Numbered from the stretch's first letter, positions 9,289 through 17,320 are shown. The stretch: 64,000 nucleotides of DNA from Caulifigura coniformis (GCF_007745175.1 NZ_CP036271.1:3236314-3300313), one strand, 5' to 3'. Numbers and translations are program-made. The notes: generated from the sequence alone by a model not told the origin.

Positions 9289-9899
9289 CCGAGGACGGCC
9301 TCCAGCTCCTTGTTCATTTCCGCTTCCATCTTCGCCAGGTCGCGGTCCATCCCCTGTTCGACCCGCATCATCAATTCCGGCGAGCCAAGCATCTCCTCGA
9401 GCCGATCCGCCACGATCTTCTCCCGCTTGGAAGCTGCCTCGCGAATCCTCTTCCGGCTCTTGAGGAGCGGTTCGCTGAGGCGCTTCGGGAAAAAATCGAT
9501 CACGGCTTCCATGACCGCGTCGTCCATCGCCCAGGCCACTTCCTGGTTCTCAATGAACTTGGGCAGGTCCTCGATCCGCATGTCGCGGTCGCCGAGCTGC
9601 TTTTCGAGGGCGACGTCGAGGATCATCAGGACCGTCATCGGATCCTTCAGAACCTTCTCGATGTCGAGTTTGTCGCTGAGCAGGTCGACCTCGTGGCGTC
9701 GTTTGAGTTCCAGCGCCACGCCATAGGTGATGGTGACCACCCACAGTCGCGGCTCCGGCTTGAACTCAGGATTCCCCGCATCGTCGAACTTCTGCTTGAA
9801 CAGAGAGTTGCCGGCAGCGTCGTACCGCTGCTCGTTCGTCACGGGATCCCGATCGGGGATCAGGACCGGAACCTTGTAGGAATCGCGAAAGCTGGCCAT
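9234..9899 (-). CDS. Tail assembly chaperone (G-type)
   Basis: 221 residues, charged and helical after an N-terminal beta region (FRDSYKVPVLIPDRDPVT, then RLWVVTITYGVALELKRRHEVD). It lies between the tail tube gene and the tape measure gene, the invariant position of siphophage tail chaperones, and its 3' end overlaps a -1 frame coding extension. Chaperones of this type coat the tape measure protein before tube polymerisation. The gene is preceded by copy 2 of the 15-bp phage element, 22 nt upstream of the ATG. Confidence 0.75.
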   Translation of the reverse strand: MASFRDSYKVPVLIPDRDPVTNEQRYDAAGNSLFKQKFDDAGNPEFKPEPRLWVVTITYGVALELKRRHEVDLLSDKLDIEKVLKDPMTVLMILDVALEKQLGDRDMRIEDLPKFIENQEVAWAMDDAVMEAVIDFFPKRLSEPLLKSRKRIREAASKREKIVADRLEEMLGSPELMMRVEQGMDRDLAKMEAEMNKELEAVLGPETSGTSPSSSVEPSAS

Positions 9900-9921
9900 C
9901 CGTGGCCCTCCTGGTGGTGAA

Positions 9922-9936
9922 ATTGCGCGCGGAATA
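9922..9936 (-). promoter_or_regulatory. 15-bp prophage element, copy 2
   Basis: ATTGCGCGCGGAATA, 22 nt upstream of the tail chaperone start and in the 60-nt gap after the second tail tube gene. It fits the consensus ATTNCGCGCGSAATA. Confidence 0.55.
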
Positions 9937-9959
9937 TCGCCGTCGCCAGCGACAGGGGA

Positions 9960-10418
9960 TTACGGTTCCTCTTCTTCCTCGATCGGAAGCGAGGTGATTG
10001 ACGGGCCTTCGACGGCGGGCTTCAGCGTGATCGAGGCCGCAGCGAAGCCCTGGATCGGCTCCTCGCGGTTGAACTGCGTCACCTTGTAGCCGCCGACGTT
10101 GCCGCGAGCGTCCTCGTTGTCGGGGGCCGGGCCCTGGGAGAGCGCCACCTCGAGCACGTCTCCGGACTCGGCCGCGGCCGCGATCTTCTCGTACAGCGCG
10201 TGGCCGTACCGAGTGGTGATCGTGGTCGAGATTTCGCGCACCTTGTGGCCGACGTCGGTCAGCGTCTCCAAGTTGCCGCGCTCCTTGAGCTCGCCCTCGT
10301 CCCGGCTCAGAGACGCCGAAACGGTGTCGTTGACGATGTCGCACGCGACGTATGCTGCCGAGTGCAGGACGTACATCTTGCACTTCACCCCCATCACCGG
10401 GGCGCCAGTCAGAGCCAT
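9960..10418 (-). CDS. Major tail tube protein, paralogue 2
   Basis: 152 residues. It begins with the same 17 residues (MALTGAPVMGVKCKMYV) as the gene immediately upstream and shares long identical blocks (IVNDTVSASLSRDE, ERGNLETLTDVGHKVREIS, GGYKVTQFNREEPIQGFA). The C-terminus diverges and ends in an acidic EEEEEP tail. Position before the chaperone and tape measure, size and duplication identify it as a tail tube-like subunit. Having two tube paralogues suggests either mixed tubes or a specialised second subunit. Confidence 0.7.
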   Translation of the reverse strand: MALTGAPVMGVKCKMYVLHSAAYVACDIVNDTVSASLSRDEGELKERGNLETLTDVGHKVREISTTITTRYGHALYEKIAAAAESGDVLEVALSQGPAPDNEDARGNVGGYKVTQFNREEPIQGFAAASITLKPAVEGPSITSLPIEEEEEP

Positions 10419-10462
10419 TGGTCAATCTCCCTTCCGTGGGGTTGAGGCGATCAGCGATTCAC

Positions 10463-10903
10463 TTACGCCAGCGGCAGCGCAGCGATCGCCGGGCCGTCGA
10501 TGGACGGCTTCAGCGTGATCGAGGCCGCCGCGAAGCCCTGGATCGGCTCCTCGCGATTGAACTGGGTCACCTTGTAGCCGCCGGCGTTGCCGCGGGCGTC
10601 CGCATTGGACGGTGCGAACCCGTTGGTCAGCGCGATCTCGACGGTCGCTCCAGACTCAGCCGCCGCGGCAAGGAGGTCGTGGAGGGTGTTGCCGTAACGG
10701 GTCGTGATCGTGGTGGAGATTTCACGAACCTTGTGGCCGACGTCGGTCAGCGTCTCCAGGTTGCCGCGCTCCTTGAGCTCGGCCTCGTCCCGGCTCAGCG
10801 AGGCCGAGACGGTGTCGTTGACGATGCCGCATTCCTGATACGTCGTATCCTTGACGTACATCTTGCACTTCACCCCCATCACCGGGGCGCCAGTCAGAGC
10901 CAT
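10463..10903 (-). CDS. Major tail tube protein, paralogue 1
   Basis: 146 residues, first of a tandem pair of closely similar genes 44 nt apart. The conserved blocks match the downstream copy throughout. The main differences are around residues 18-27, 70-100 and at the C-terminus, where the acidic tail is missing. It follows the gp10/terminator-like genes, as tail tube genes do. An AAGGAGG-type ribosome-binding sequence (CACAAGGAGGTGTGAT) sits directly before the ATG, which implies strong translation. Confidence 0.7.
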   Translation of the reverse strand: MALTGAPVMGVKCKMYVKDTTYQECGIVNDTVSASLSRDEAELKERGNLETLTDVGHKVREISTTITTRYGNTLHDLLAAAAESGATVEIALTNGFAPSNADARGNAGGYKVTQFNREEPIQGFAAASITLKPSIDGPAIAALPLA

Positions 10904-10921
10904 ATCACACCTCCTTGTGGA

Positions 10922-11539
10922 TCAGACGCGGCTCAGGGCGAGAGCGTCACGGAACAGGTCGACATAGCGGCCCTGCGCTTTGTCGAGCGCAGGCCGCATG
11001 TAGGGGAAAGCGCGGAATCGATAGGTCACGGTCCGGCCGGCGAAGGGGTTGAACTTGCGAACTTCGCCGCCGTACTCGAGGGCCTCGGCCGCCTTCAGGC
11101 CGGGAAGATTGATCGGACCGATGACCACCGCGTCCCGATCGGGATCCGCACTGAAGTAAATGTGCTGCTGCAGGAGTCCCAGGCCGACACGCGGCGGCTT
11201 ACCTGGTTCCGGTTCCGTGTGGAGCGGCCGCAGGGAGCGGAGCTCGTTGCGGACCCGGGCCTTCTGCTCCGGCGGCATCGGCATCAGGCGACCGCGGGCG
11301 TCTCTCGGTTGCAGTTCGCGGGCCCGGATCCGGTAGAGCTGCCGTTGCTCGTCGGTGAGCTCGGACACCTTCTTCCGGCGGTACGGCTTCATCGAGTTCT
11401 GGGCGATCTTCCGCACCAGGGCGCCGATCCGCATGTAGATGCGGGCCTTGGCGGCCGTCAGCCGTCGGATGATCTTGTCCCGGTCGAAGAAGTTCCGGGT
11501 CACCGCGTAGATATGCGGCCGCTGAGCTTTGAATCTCAT
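10922..11539 (-). CDS. HK97 gp10-like / minor tail (tail completion) protein
   Basis: 205 residues, basic, with a long helical N-terminus (KIIRRLTAAKARIYMRIGALVRKIAQNSM) and a C-terminal segment ending in MRPALDKAQGRYVDLFRDAL. The helix followed by a terminal RPAL motif is seen in HK97 gp10-type neck/tail completion proteins. It overlaps the upstream terminator-like gene by 4 nt and precedes the tail tubes, the expected position for a neck protein that joins tail to head. Confidence 0.6.
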   Translation of the reverse strand: MRFKAQRPHIYAVTRNFFDRDKIIRRLTAAKARIYMRIGALVRKIAQNSMKPYRRKKVSELTDEQRQLYRIRARELQPRDARGRLMPMPPEQKARVRNELRSLRPLHTEPEPGKPPRVGLGLLQQHIYFSADPDRDAVVIGPINLPGLKAAEALEYGGEVRKFNPFAGRTVTYRFRAFPYMRPALDKAQGRYVDLFRDALALSRV

Positions 11540-12024
11540 GGTCGCACCATCTGGAACGAGACGGTGATGACGCTGGCGAAGAGGCCCTTCTGCAGATACT
11601 CAGGAAGGAACGACGGCTCGTTCTCGACAGCGGTGGCCCACGCCTGACCGAAGTCGGGCAGCTCGAGGCCGTACCCTTCTTTGCGGCCAAAGCGACCCTT
11701 CAGTTGGCCGACAAGCGCCATCAGCTCATCGGGCAAGGCCGTGTCTTCGTATTCGTCGATCCCTGTCCCTTCCAGGATGGGGAGACGTCGTAGCACAGTG
11801 ATCGCCCCCGTCGGCTGCGTGTTCCACTCCTCGCCTCGCTCAAAGAGCGTGCGGCGATCGCCGGCGGGGTAAGCGACAACGAACGTGGTGTCGTTGAGTA
11901 CTTCTGCCTCGACGCGTGGCGAAAAGCCTCTTGCGGCAGTGAACGGCGAGACCCAGGTGATTGCCGGATCGTTGAGATCCGTCACCAGCGCGTCGCACAG
12001 TTCGATGCCGAGGTCAGGCGTCAT
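11536..12024 (-). CDS. Putative tail terminator / neck protein
   Basis: 162 residues between a connector-like gene and a gp10-like gene, with ATGA overlaps at both ends. The N-terminus (LCDALVTDLND) and the alternating beta content resemble tail terminator proteins of lambda gpU type in size and position. There is no diagnostic motif, so the assignment rests mainly on gene order. Confidence 0.45.
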   Translation of the reverse strand: MTPDLGIELCDALVTDLNDPAITWVSPFTAARGFSPRVEAEVLNDTTFVVAYPAGDRRTLFERGEEWNTQPTGAITVLRRLPILEGTGIDEYEDTALPDELMALVGQLKGRFGRKEGYGLELPDFGQAWATAVENEPSFLPEYLQKGLFASVITVSFQMVRP

Positions 12025-12392
12025 TTCTTGAAGCGGACGGTGTGCACGCGGAGCCGCGTCTGGGCGGCGTCCGAATACCGGAAGGCGGGGATGTTCTTGT
12101 CAGGCTGCACGAGGTAGACCGGTTGGCCGGGGGCCTCGAGGGCGACCAGCTTGTCGCCGCGAAGTGGCTCGGTCAGCGTGCCGGACAGGACGAGCTCCGC
12201 GGCGTCAAACAGGAGGTCGAGCGTGCGGACGACCACGGTCAGGCCATTGGCGTCGAGCGTCAGGTGGTCCGTCTTTCCGGCGGCCGCCCTGATCTCGACG
12301 GAATGCTGATGGCGGCAGTACAGGTAGCGTTCTCCCACTTCGGAGAGGACGCCTTCCAGGCCTGCCGCCAGGTCGTCCGAAAAGGCGCTCAT
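12021..12392 (-). CDS. Putative head-tail connector / stopper protein
   Basis: 123 residues, mostly beta-rich (YLYCRHQHSVEIRAA, LTLDANGLTVVVRTLDLLFDAAELVLSG). It sits between the capsid-side genes and the tail terminator-like gene with 4-nt overlaps. Head-closure or stopper proteins of siphophages are of this length and lie here. The function is inferred from synteny. Confidence 0.45.
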   Translation of the reverse strand: MSAFSDDLAAGLEGVLSEVGERYLYCRHQHSVEIRAAAGKTDHLTLDANGLTVVVRTLDLLFDAAELVLSGTLTEPLRGDKLVALEAPGQPVYLVQPDKNIPAFRYSDAAQTRLRVHTVRFKK

Positions 12393-12760
12393 TACGTGTC
12401 GACGGCGTCAGCGGCGACCGAAGGCCGGCCATTGAGGAGGACGTCGACGGTCGTTTGGCCGTTTGTCTTGGCGGCAATGGCGGGCCCGAGCACGAAGTCG
12501 CCGCTGGCGACGGCGAGCTTGTTCGTGTTATCCCACTGCACCTCGGCTCCGACCGAGAAGGTCGTGGCGGAGGCGGAGGGGACGCGAACCTTGCCGGTCG
12601 TCTTGATGAGGGCCTTTTCGCCGTCATCGATCGCGTTCAGGCCGGCGACGTAGCCGGCCCGGTTGCTCGGGGCCTTGACGATCTTGCCCGAGGCGTAGCT
12701 GCCCGACGCGGTGACGATTTCCTCGTCCCAAGCGCCGTTAAGAACTTGAGCTTCAGCCAT
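12392..12760 (-). CDS. DUF2190-family capsid decoration-like protein
   Basis: 122 residues. The sequence (GSYASGKIV, then AGYVAGLNAIDDGEKALIKTTGKVRVPSASATTFSVGAEVQWDN in outline) has the repetitive beta pattern of DUF2190 proteins, which are found next to capsid genes and thought to decorate the head. It is preceded by copy 3 of the 15-bp element, 21 nt upstream of the ATG, and starts the connector/tail transcription block. Confidence 0.7.
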   Translation of the reverse strand: MAEAQVLNGAWDEEIVTASGSYASGKIVKAPSNRAGYVAGLNAIDDGEKALIKTTGKVRVPSASATTFSVGAEVQWDNTNKLAVASGDFVLGPAIAAKTNGQTTVDVLLNGRPSVAADAVDT

Positions 12761-12781
12761 GATGGCTCTCCTGGAGTGCGC

Positions 12782-12796
12782 ATTCCGCGCGGAATA
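12782..12796 (-). promoter_or_regulatory. 15-bp prophage element, copy 3 (perfect palindrome core)
   Basis: ATTCCGCGCGGAATA. The inner 14 bp are a perfect palindrome, which reveals the dyad nature of the consensus. It lies 21 nt upstream of the DUF2190 gene, in the gap after the 80-residue protein. Confidence 0.6.
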
Positions 12797-12833
12797 AGTG
12801 ACTTAGACGACTGACGGTCCAGGTCGCGTCTGG

Positions 12834-13076
12834 TCAGGCCGCGGCGCTGTCGCCGGCATCGATGTCATCCACCGCGATGATCTGCCGCATGCGGAGCATG
12901 GACTCGATCTCGCCCCGGGAGACATCGTCATGAAGCGGCTGGCCAGCCTGATGCAGGTGGCCGCCTGCGATGATCTCGACCGTGGTCACGTAGGCGCCGC
13001 GGACCACTTCGGCCTCGCCGTCCTCGGCCTTTTGTTCAGTGCCAACCACCTGGTTGGTCGTGCGTCGTGCTGCCAT
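12834..13076 (-). CDS. Small phage protein between capsid and decoration genes
   Basis: 80 residues with a basic start (MAARRTTNQVVG) and a central VTTVEIIAGGHLHQAGQPL segment. It sits directly after the capsid gene and a strong hairpin. The family is not recognised. Small head-tail joining or head-completion factors occur here in related phages, which is the most likely role. Confidence 0.55.
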   Translation of the reverse strand: MAARRTTNQVVGTEQKAEDGEAEVVRGAYVTTVEIIAGGHLHQAGQPLHDDVSRGEIESMLRMRQIIAVDDIDAGDSAAA

Positions 13077-13090
13077 CGGGAATCTCCAAA

Positions 13091-13117
13091 GCCGCGGCCT
13101 GGTGTTCAGGCCGCGGC
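13091..13117 (-). terminator. Hairpin after the capsid gene
   Basis: GCCGCGGCCT and AGGCCGCGGC form a perfect 10-bp stem around a 7-nt loop, between the capsid stop at 13170 and the next start at 13076. There is only a short TTT after it in the minus direction, so it is likelier an attenuator or mRNA-stabilising hairpin behind an abundant transcript than a full terminator. Confidence 0.5.
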
Positions 13118-13169
13118 GGTCAAAGCGTCGGAAGGAATCGGTGAACGCGCCTCGTCCTTGGGGGGACGG

Positions 13170-15425
13170 TTAGTTCGTGGCCTTGTAGCCAGTGGAGCGG
13201 ATGCCCTTGGCGCCCACGTCCATTGAGCAATCCCAGCCGATGCCGTACTTGCCCTTGTCGAGCGTGTAACGGCGGATCCGAGGCGCGCGGCCGGTTCCGC
13301 GGAGATAGGCCACTTCCACAACCGGCTGCCGGTCGCAAAAGATGAACCAGGCGGTCGCGTTGCCGGCGACGGTGGCGCCGGAGTTCGGATCGGTCACTCC
13401 GTTGTCGATCCGGCCGTCGCTCAGAACTTCGCGCACCTTCTTGGCCAGCGTATTCTTCGTCGGGCCGGCGCCGGACGAGCCGCGGGTCTCGACGCTGTTG
13501 ATCAGTCCGTCGGCGGTGAACTCGAGATCCGCGGCCGTCACCAGGTGCGTCGGCTGCAGGTCGAGCGTGACACCGTTTTCGGTACGCGTCCGGAACGTGC
13601 CGAATGCGGCCTTCAGGTTGGTTTCGTCGAGGGCCTTCGAGGTGCCGACGTTGCCTCGGTTGGTGTGAAAGATGGCCGTTCCATCCGCCATGGCCGGGTT
13701 CGAGAGCAGGATGGCGTAGACCAGGTCCGGACGCAGCCGGGCGGCCTGCTCGGAAATGTCGTCCGGGATGGACTTAAACAGGTCCATCCGGTCATCGATC
13801 ATGTCCTGCTCGTCGATCTCGTACTTCTCGGCGTAGCGATGGACGCGGTATCCCTCGCCCTTGTCCTCGAACGTCGCGTCGCCGGCGGTTCCGCCCCGGG
13901 GCAACTTCTTCATGCCCTGGGCGCCTCGCTTGAGGCCGATCACGTCGTTCACTTTGAAGTCAGCGTGCTCGGCTTCACCGCACCAGCCCATGGTGGAATC
14001 GCCGATCTGCTCAAAGCGGGCGAGGACTCGAGCGTTGATCGAGCTTGTGAAAATCTTCGTCAGGGTGCTGCCGCTGAATGCAGCTTCCAGGATGTCCTTT
14101 CGGCCGAAGGCCTTGAGGGTGCCATCCATGCGGGCGCACTCGCGGGCGACGTCCATCATCGTCATGTCGGAAAAGCGATGAGATGCTTCCATGACACGCT
14201 GGCGGTTTTCGTCGTTCACCGGTCGAGTCATCCAGGTCGGGGCCTGGACGTCACCGCGGCTGCGCAGCACCTGGTCGATCTGGCCGCCGGCGGTGAGGAT
14301 GATTGCGCCTTCCATCGCCTGCAGGCTAATCCCGTCGTCCTTGCTCTTGCCGTGAGCGGCCGGAGCAGCGGGACGCGACTCGCGGCGGCATTCGAGCTCC
14401 GTCTTCGCCAGGTCCCATCCCTGCTCGATGGCGTGAGCTTCGAGGAGGACCGTTGCGTTCTGGACCTTGAAGGTGGGGTTTTCGAATTGAGCGCACAGCT
14501 CGCGAATCCCGGCGACCCGGTTCACGTCTGCGGCCAGGGTTTTTCGCTGAGCGGTGAGCGCATCGTCATCATCGGCTGAAGCCTGGACGCCGCGGCGACG
14601 ATGACGGCTCGTCGGGTGTGCCTGCTCGTCGTCATCTTCATCTTCGTCCTCGTCGTCGTCCTGACGTTTCGCTTTCACCGACGTGGGCGTCTTCTCCCCC
14701 TTCTTCTTCCGTCCCGGGAGCGCCGTCTCGGCGGCCGCCTGCTCCTGGTCGAAGCTGGCCTTCAGTGTCTTCTTTTGGTCGTCGGTGAGCGTGGCGACGT
14801 CGAAACCGAGCGCCTGCAGCCATTTGTCAAAGTTCATCTCGTCTCTTCCTTGAGGCTGGGCAACGGCTTTAACCGTCGCGGACGTCTTCGGGTCACCCCC
14901 GAAGACAACAAAAGAAGTCTCACGCAGCAGTCCGTGCTGCACGAAATGGAACGGACCTTTGAAATTGCGGCCGTTGGCCGACAACTTCTGACCTTCCGCA
15001 ATGAAGGTCGTCTTTGCTTCTGTGAGGTCGACCCCCACCGAAGATTGCCAAGGGAATCCTTGGCGACTCGTCTCTTTGACCTCGTGGGCGTCACCGCCGA
15101 CACCGGAAACCGTCCCAAGCACATCGACCTTGCGACCATCGTTTGTCACAGCGGTGCTGTGCCCGACGATCCGCTGAGTGTCGTGATCGCGAAGGAGGGG
15201 AATTACCTGGCCAGTGAGCCGAAGCGTCGCCAGATCGATGACAACGTTCTGGCCCCAGCCCCGCGGCCGCATCAATCCGCCGGTATAGCCGGCGAGCTTG
15301 CAAGTCGGGGGACCCTTCTCGTCGCCAGCGGCTGCTGTGACGGTGATTGCTTCACCGCTGTCGCAGATAAACAGGGACGGCAAGTCGCTCGTAGCGACCA
15401 GCACTCCAGGGAGCTTACGCGGCAC
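13170..15425 (-). CDS. Fused prohead protease, acidic scaffold-like linker and major capsid protein
   Basis: About 751 residues. The N-terminal 190 residues resemble HK97-type prohead proteases (VVIDLATLRLTGQVIPLLRDHD, then QGFPWQSSVGVD and GPFHFVQHGLLRETSFVVFGGD). A charged linker follows with the run DDDEDEDEDDDE and TSRHRRRG. The C-terminal 400 residues look like a Mu gpT-like major head protein (ARVLARFEQIGDSTMGW, then AIFHTNRGN). I prefer the GTG at 15425, which has AAGGGAG 7 nt upstream and overlaps the portal gene by 11 nt. An ATG at 15470 is the alternative. Self-cleavage would release protease, scaffold and capsid from one chain. Confidence 0.8.
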   Translation of the reverse strand: MPRKLPGVLVATSDLPSLFICDSGEAITVTAAAGDEKGPPTCKLAGYTGGLMRPRGWGQNVVIDLATLRLTGQVIPLLRDHDTQRIVGHSTAVTNDGRKVDVLGTVSGVGGDAHEVKETSRQGFPWQSSVGVDLTEAKTTFIAEGQKLSANGRNFKGPFHFVQHGLLRETSFVVFGGDPKTSATVKAVAQPQGRDEMNFDKWLQALGFDVATLTDDQKKTLKASFDQEQAAAETALPGRKKKGEKTPTSVKAKRQDDDEDEDEDDDEQAHPTSRHRRRGVQASADDDDALTAQRKTLAADVNRVAGIRELCAQFENPTFKVQNATVLLEAHAIEQGWDLAKTELECRRESRPAAPAAHGKSKDDGISLQAMEGAIILTAGGQIDQVLRSRGDVQAPTWMTRPVNDENRQRVMEASHRFSDMTMMDVARECARMDGTLKAFGRKDILEAAFSGSTLTKIFTSSINARVLARFEQIGDSTMGWCGEAEHADFKVNDVIGLKRGAQGMKKLPRGGTAGDATFEDKGEGYRVHRYAEKYEIDEQDMIDDRMDLFKSIPDDISEQAARLRPDLVYAILLSNPAMADGTAIFHTNRGNVGTSKALDETNLKAAFGTFRTRTENGVTLDLQPTHLVTAADLEFTADGLINSVETRGSSGAGPTKNTLAKKVREVLSDGRIDNGVTDPNSGATVAGNATAWFIFCDRQPVVEVAYLRGTGRAPRIRRYTLDKGKYGIGWDCSMDVGAKGIRSTGYKATN

Positions 15426-16962
15426 GGGCGAACTCCCTTTTCTTGCCGGAGCGGCGTTGTGGTGGGGCATCTACATCCTCGTCGTCCTCGGCAAATGGCG
15501 CAGGAGCGCCGCCGCGGCTCGGGAACTTGATGCCGTATTCGGTTTCGAGATCCTTGATCCGCTTGAGCTCTTTGGCTCGCTGGACCAGCTTCTCGTCGTA
15601 GTCGGCGCCGTCCTCCGCGTACTCGTCGGCGAGCGTGGTGGTCAGGTTCTCGAGCTTGTCGCCCTGAGCGCCAGATTCCTTCGAAGGATCCACGTGCTTG
15701 CGAGCGTCCCAGAACCATCCGTGCGGGATCTCGTCTTCCGGCTCGACGCCGAACTGATCGAGCAGGCCGCTGAGCCAGAGCTCATCCATGAAGTGTTCGA
15801 AGATGCGATCCATGCATTCTTCGTCCCACTCCGAACGCTCGACACGAATCCCCAGGTCATAGGCCTGGTAGTCGAGGCGGCCTGACGCGTAGTTGTGGCC
15901 AGCGCTGTCGAGGGCCGCGACGTTGTACGGCATGTTCGCCGGGCGACCCATCTCCGCGAGGATCGCGTTGCGGAACATCTGGTACGTCGTCGTCGGCTGC
16001 TCCGGCTTGAAAGCGTTCATCTTCCAGCCGTGCGGCAACGCCGTCAGCGTGTCGTAGTCGATGTCGACGGTGTCGAACCCTTCGACCGTCTCGTCGAACG
16101 ATTCGCCTTCAACGCTCTCGGCCGCGGTCTCCATCACCGCCGTGTGCTTTGCCGAAGTGCGGGCCGCAGCCAGCGTTGCGAGGGTGTAGTCGCGGAGCAG
16201 GGCGCCCAGAGGGAGCGACGGCGTGAATTCCGGAATGCCGCGGTGCTGGCCTGGGCGGTCCTGGCGGAAGAGGTGGATGATCTCATCCGCAGAGATCTTC
16301 TCGGGCGTCGGATCGTAGCCCCACGCGCTGCCGGGATGCTTCTTCAGCCGGTGGTAGGTCGTGGGGTTGCCCCACTCGTCGAACTCGATGCCGTCGATGG
16401 CATTCTCCTGGTTGGCCAGGAGCGGGTTCGTGATCTGATCCGCCTCGATGTTGGCGATGTCGAGCTGAACAGGCCCGCGGATCTTGCGATTCGTGTGAAA
16501 CTGCAGGAAACACTCGCCGTCGACGGCTTTTGCCGTGCGGGCCGTGCGCAGTTTCCGGCCGAGCTTGATCTGCTTGGCCCACAGACGCCACTTCGTTTCG
16601 ACGAAGGCATTGAACTCCAGGTTCTTATGCTTCATCTGCAGCCGCGGGCCGCGGCCGATGGTGTCGTTGACGAGCGTCTGCACCATGCCGCGCAGGAAGC
16701 CGTTGCTCTCCAGGCACTCGTACCGCGACCGGGAGCGAAGCGTGGCACGAACGCCGGGATCGTTGGCCGAGTCGGCGTCGAGCAGGTCTGCGTTCTTCCA
16801 GTACTTCTGATTGAGCTCAGTCGTCTGGGCGGCGTCGTAGGACGCCTGCAGCTGCCGGCGCTGGACCTTGCGCATGGAACGGGGCGTACCGAGCGCGGCC
16901 CGGCCTTCGCCAGTGACACGCTCGAAGAAAGTCGGAACGTCCCTGTTCCGGCTCGCGATCAC
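15415..16962 (-). CDS. Portal protein, lambda gpB family
   Basis: 515 residues. Recognisable lambda-type portal features are RYECLESNGFLRGMVQTLVNDTIG near residue 80, DGECFLQFHTN, ISADEIIHLFRQDRPGQHRGIPEF and AALDSAGHNYASGRLDYQAY. The C-terminus is charged. Portals form the dodecameric DNA entry ring at one capsid vertex. It overlaps the gpW-like gene by 4 nt and the capsid fusion gene by 11 nt, so the packaging and head genes are tightly coupled. Confidence 0.9.
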   Translation of the reverse strand: MIASRNRDVPTFFERVTGEGRAALGTPRSMRKVQRRQLQASYDAAQTTELNQKYWKNADLLDADSANDPGVRATLRSRSRYECLESNGFLRGMVQTLVNDTIGRGPRLQMKHKNLEFNAFVETKWRLWAKQIKLGRKLRTARTAKAVDGECFLQFHTNRKIRGPVQLDIANIEADQITNPLLANQENAIDGIEFDEWGNPTTYHRLKKHPGSAWGYDPTPEKISADEIIHLFRQDRPGQHRGIPEFTPSLPLGALLRDYTLATLAAARTSAKHTAVMETAAESVEGESFDETVEGFDTVDIDYDTLTALPHGWKMNAFKPEQPTTTYQMFRNAILAEMGRPANMPYNVAALDSAGHNYASGRLDYQAYDLGIRVERSEWDEECMDRIFEHFMDELWLSGLLDQFGVEPEDEIPHGWFWDARKHVDPSKESGAQGDKLENLTTTLADEYAEDGADYDEKLVQRAKELKRIKDLETEYGIKFPSRGGAPAPFAEDDEDVDAPPQRRSGKKREFARAA

Positions 16963-17150
16963 GTCGTTCCTCGGTTCCTGAACTGGGCACGGCGGATCCC
17001 GAAGCCGGGCCGCTTGGCGGCGTTGTTGGCGGCGATTGCCCGGTTCGCTTCGATCAGTTCCGTCAGCGGCCGCTGCGTCACCGTCTGTCCATCGACGGAC
17101 ACGGATTGCGGCTTGGCGGCCTTGTCAGCGATGGGGATCTCGTCAGCCAT
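16959..17150 (-). CDS. gpW-like head-tail joining protein
   Basis: 63 residues. The pattern SVSVDGQTVTQRPLTELIEANR followed by a short basic tail matches lambda gpW in length, in the hairpin-then-helix layout and in position just before the portal gene. gpW-type proteins attach under the portal to close the packaged head. Copy 4 of the 15-bp element lies only 10 nt upstream of the ATG. Confidence 0.6.
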   Translation of the reverse strand: MADEIPIADKAAKPQSVSVDGQTVTQRPLTELIEANRAIAANNAAKRPGFGIRRAQFRNRGTT

Positions 17151-17160
17151 GAGTTCCGTG

Positions 17161-17175
17161 ATTTCGCGCGCAATA
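17161..17175 (-). promoter_or_regulatory. 15-bp prophage element, copy 4
   Basis: ATTTCGCGCGCAATA, identical to copies 1 and 5. It is 10 nt upstream of the gpW-like start and downstream of a strong terminator, so it marks the beginning of the head-gene transcription unit. A short hairpin (CGGCGTT/AACGCCG) adjoins it. Confidence 0.6.
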
Positions 17176-17210
17176 CGCGGCGGCGTTCAACGCCGAAGTT
17201 GCCGACCCTG

Positions 17211-17249
17211 AAAAACGACGAACGCCGGGAGGGAACCCGGCGTTCGTCG
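17211..17249 (-). terminator. Rho-independent terminator
   Basis: A perfect 14-bp stem (17216-17229 with 17236-17249) and a 6-nt loop are followed by five T residues in the minus direction. It would stop transcription coming from the small membrane protein gene before the head operon. Confidence 0.85.
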
Positions 17250-17274
17250 CGGAACCGTCAGTCGAAGAAGCCTG

Positions 17275-17289
17275 ATTTCGCGCGCAATA
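17275..17289 (-). promoter_or_regulatory. 15-bp prophage element, copy 5
   Basis: ATTTCGCGCGCAATA, 31 nt after the stop of the small membrane protein gene and 25 nt before the terminator stem. This copy is at a gene end rather than a gene start. Confidence 0.55.
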
Positions 17290-17320
17290 CACGCGGCCGC
17301 TCAAGACCTGTCCGGCCGAC

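Noticed and set aside
10352-11647. 431-codon plus-strand frame opposite the tail tube genes
   Set aside because: Antisense to clear tail genes with repeated segments mirroring the paralogues. Composition is not protein-like.
17161-17210. Sigma70-like promoter made of TTGAAC and TATTGC upstream of the head operon
   Set aside because: The two hexamers are only 9 nt apart and the same spacing recurs in other copies, so this is not a normal -35/-10 arrangement. Only the 15-bp element itself is conserved.
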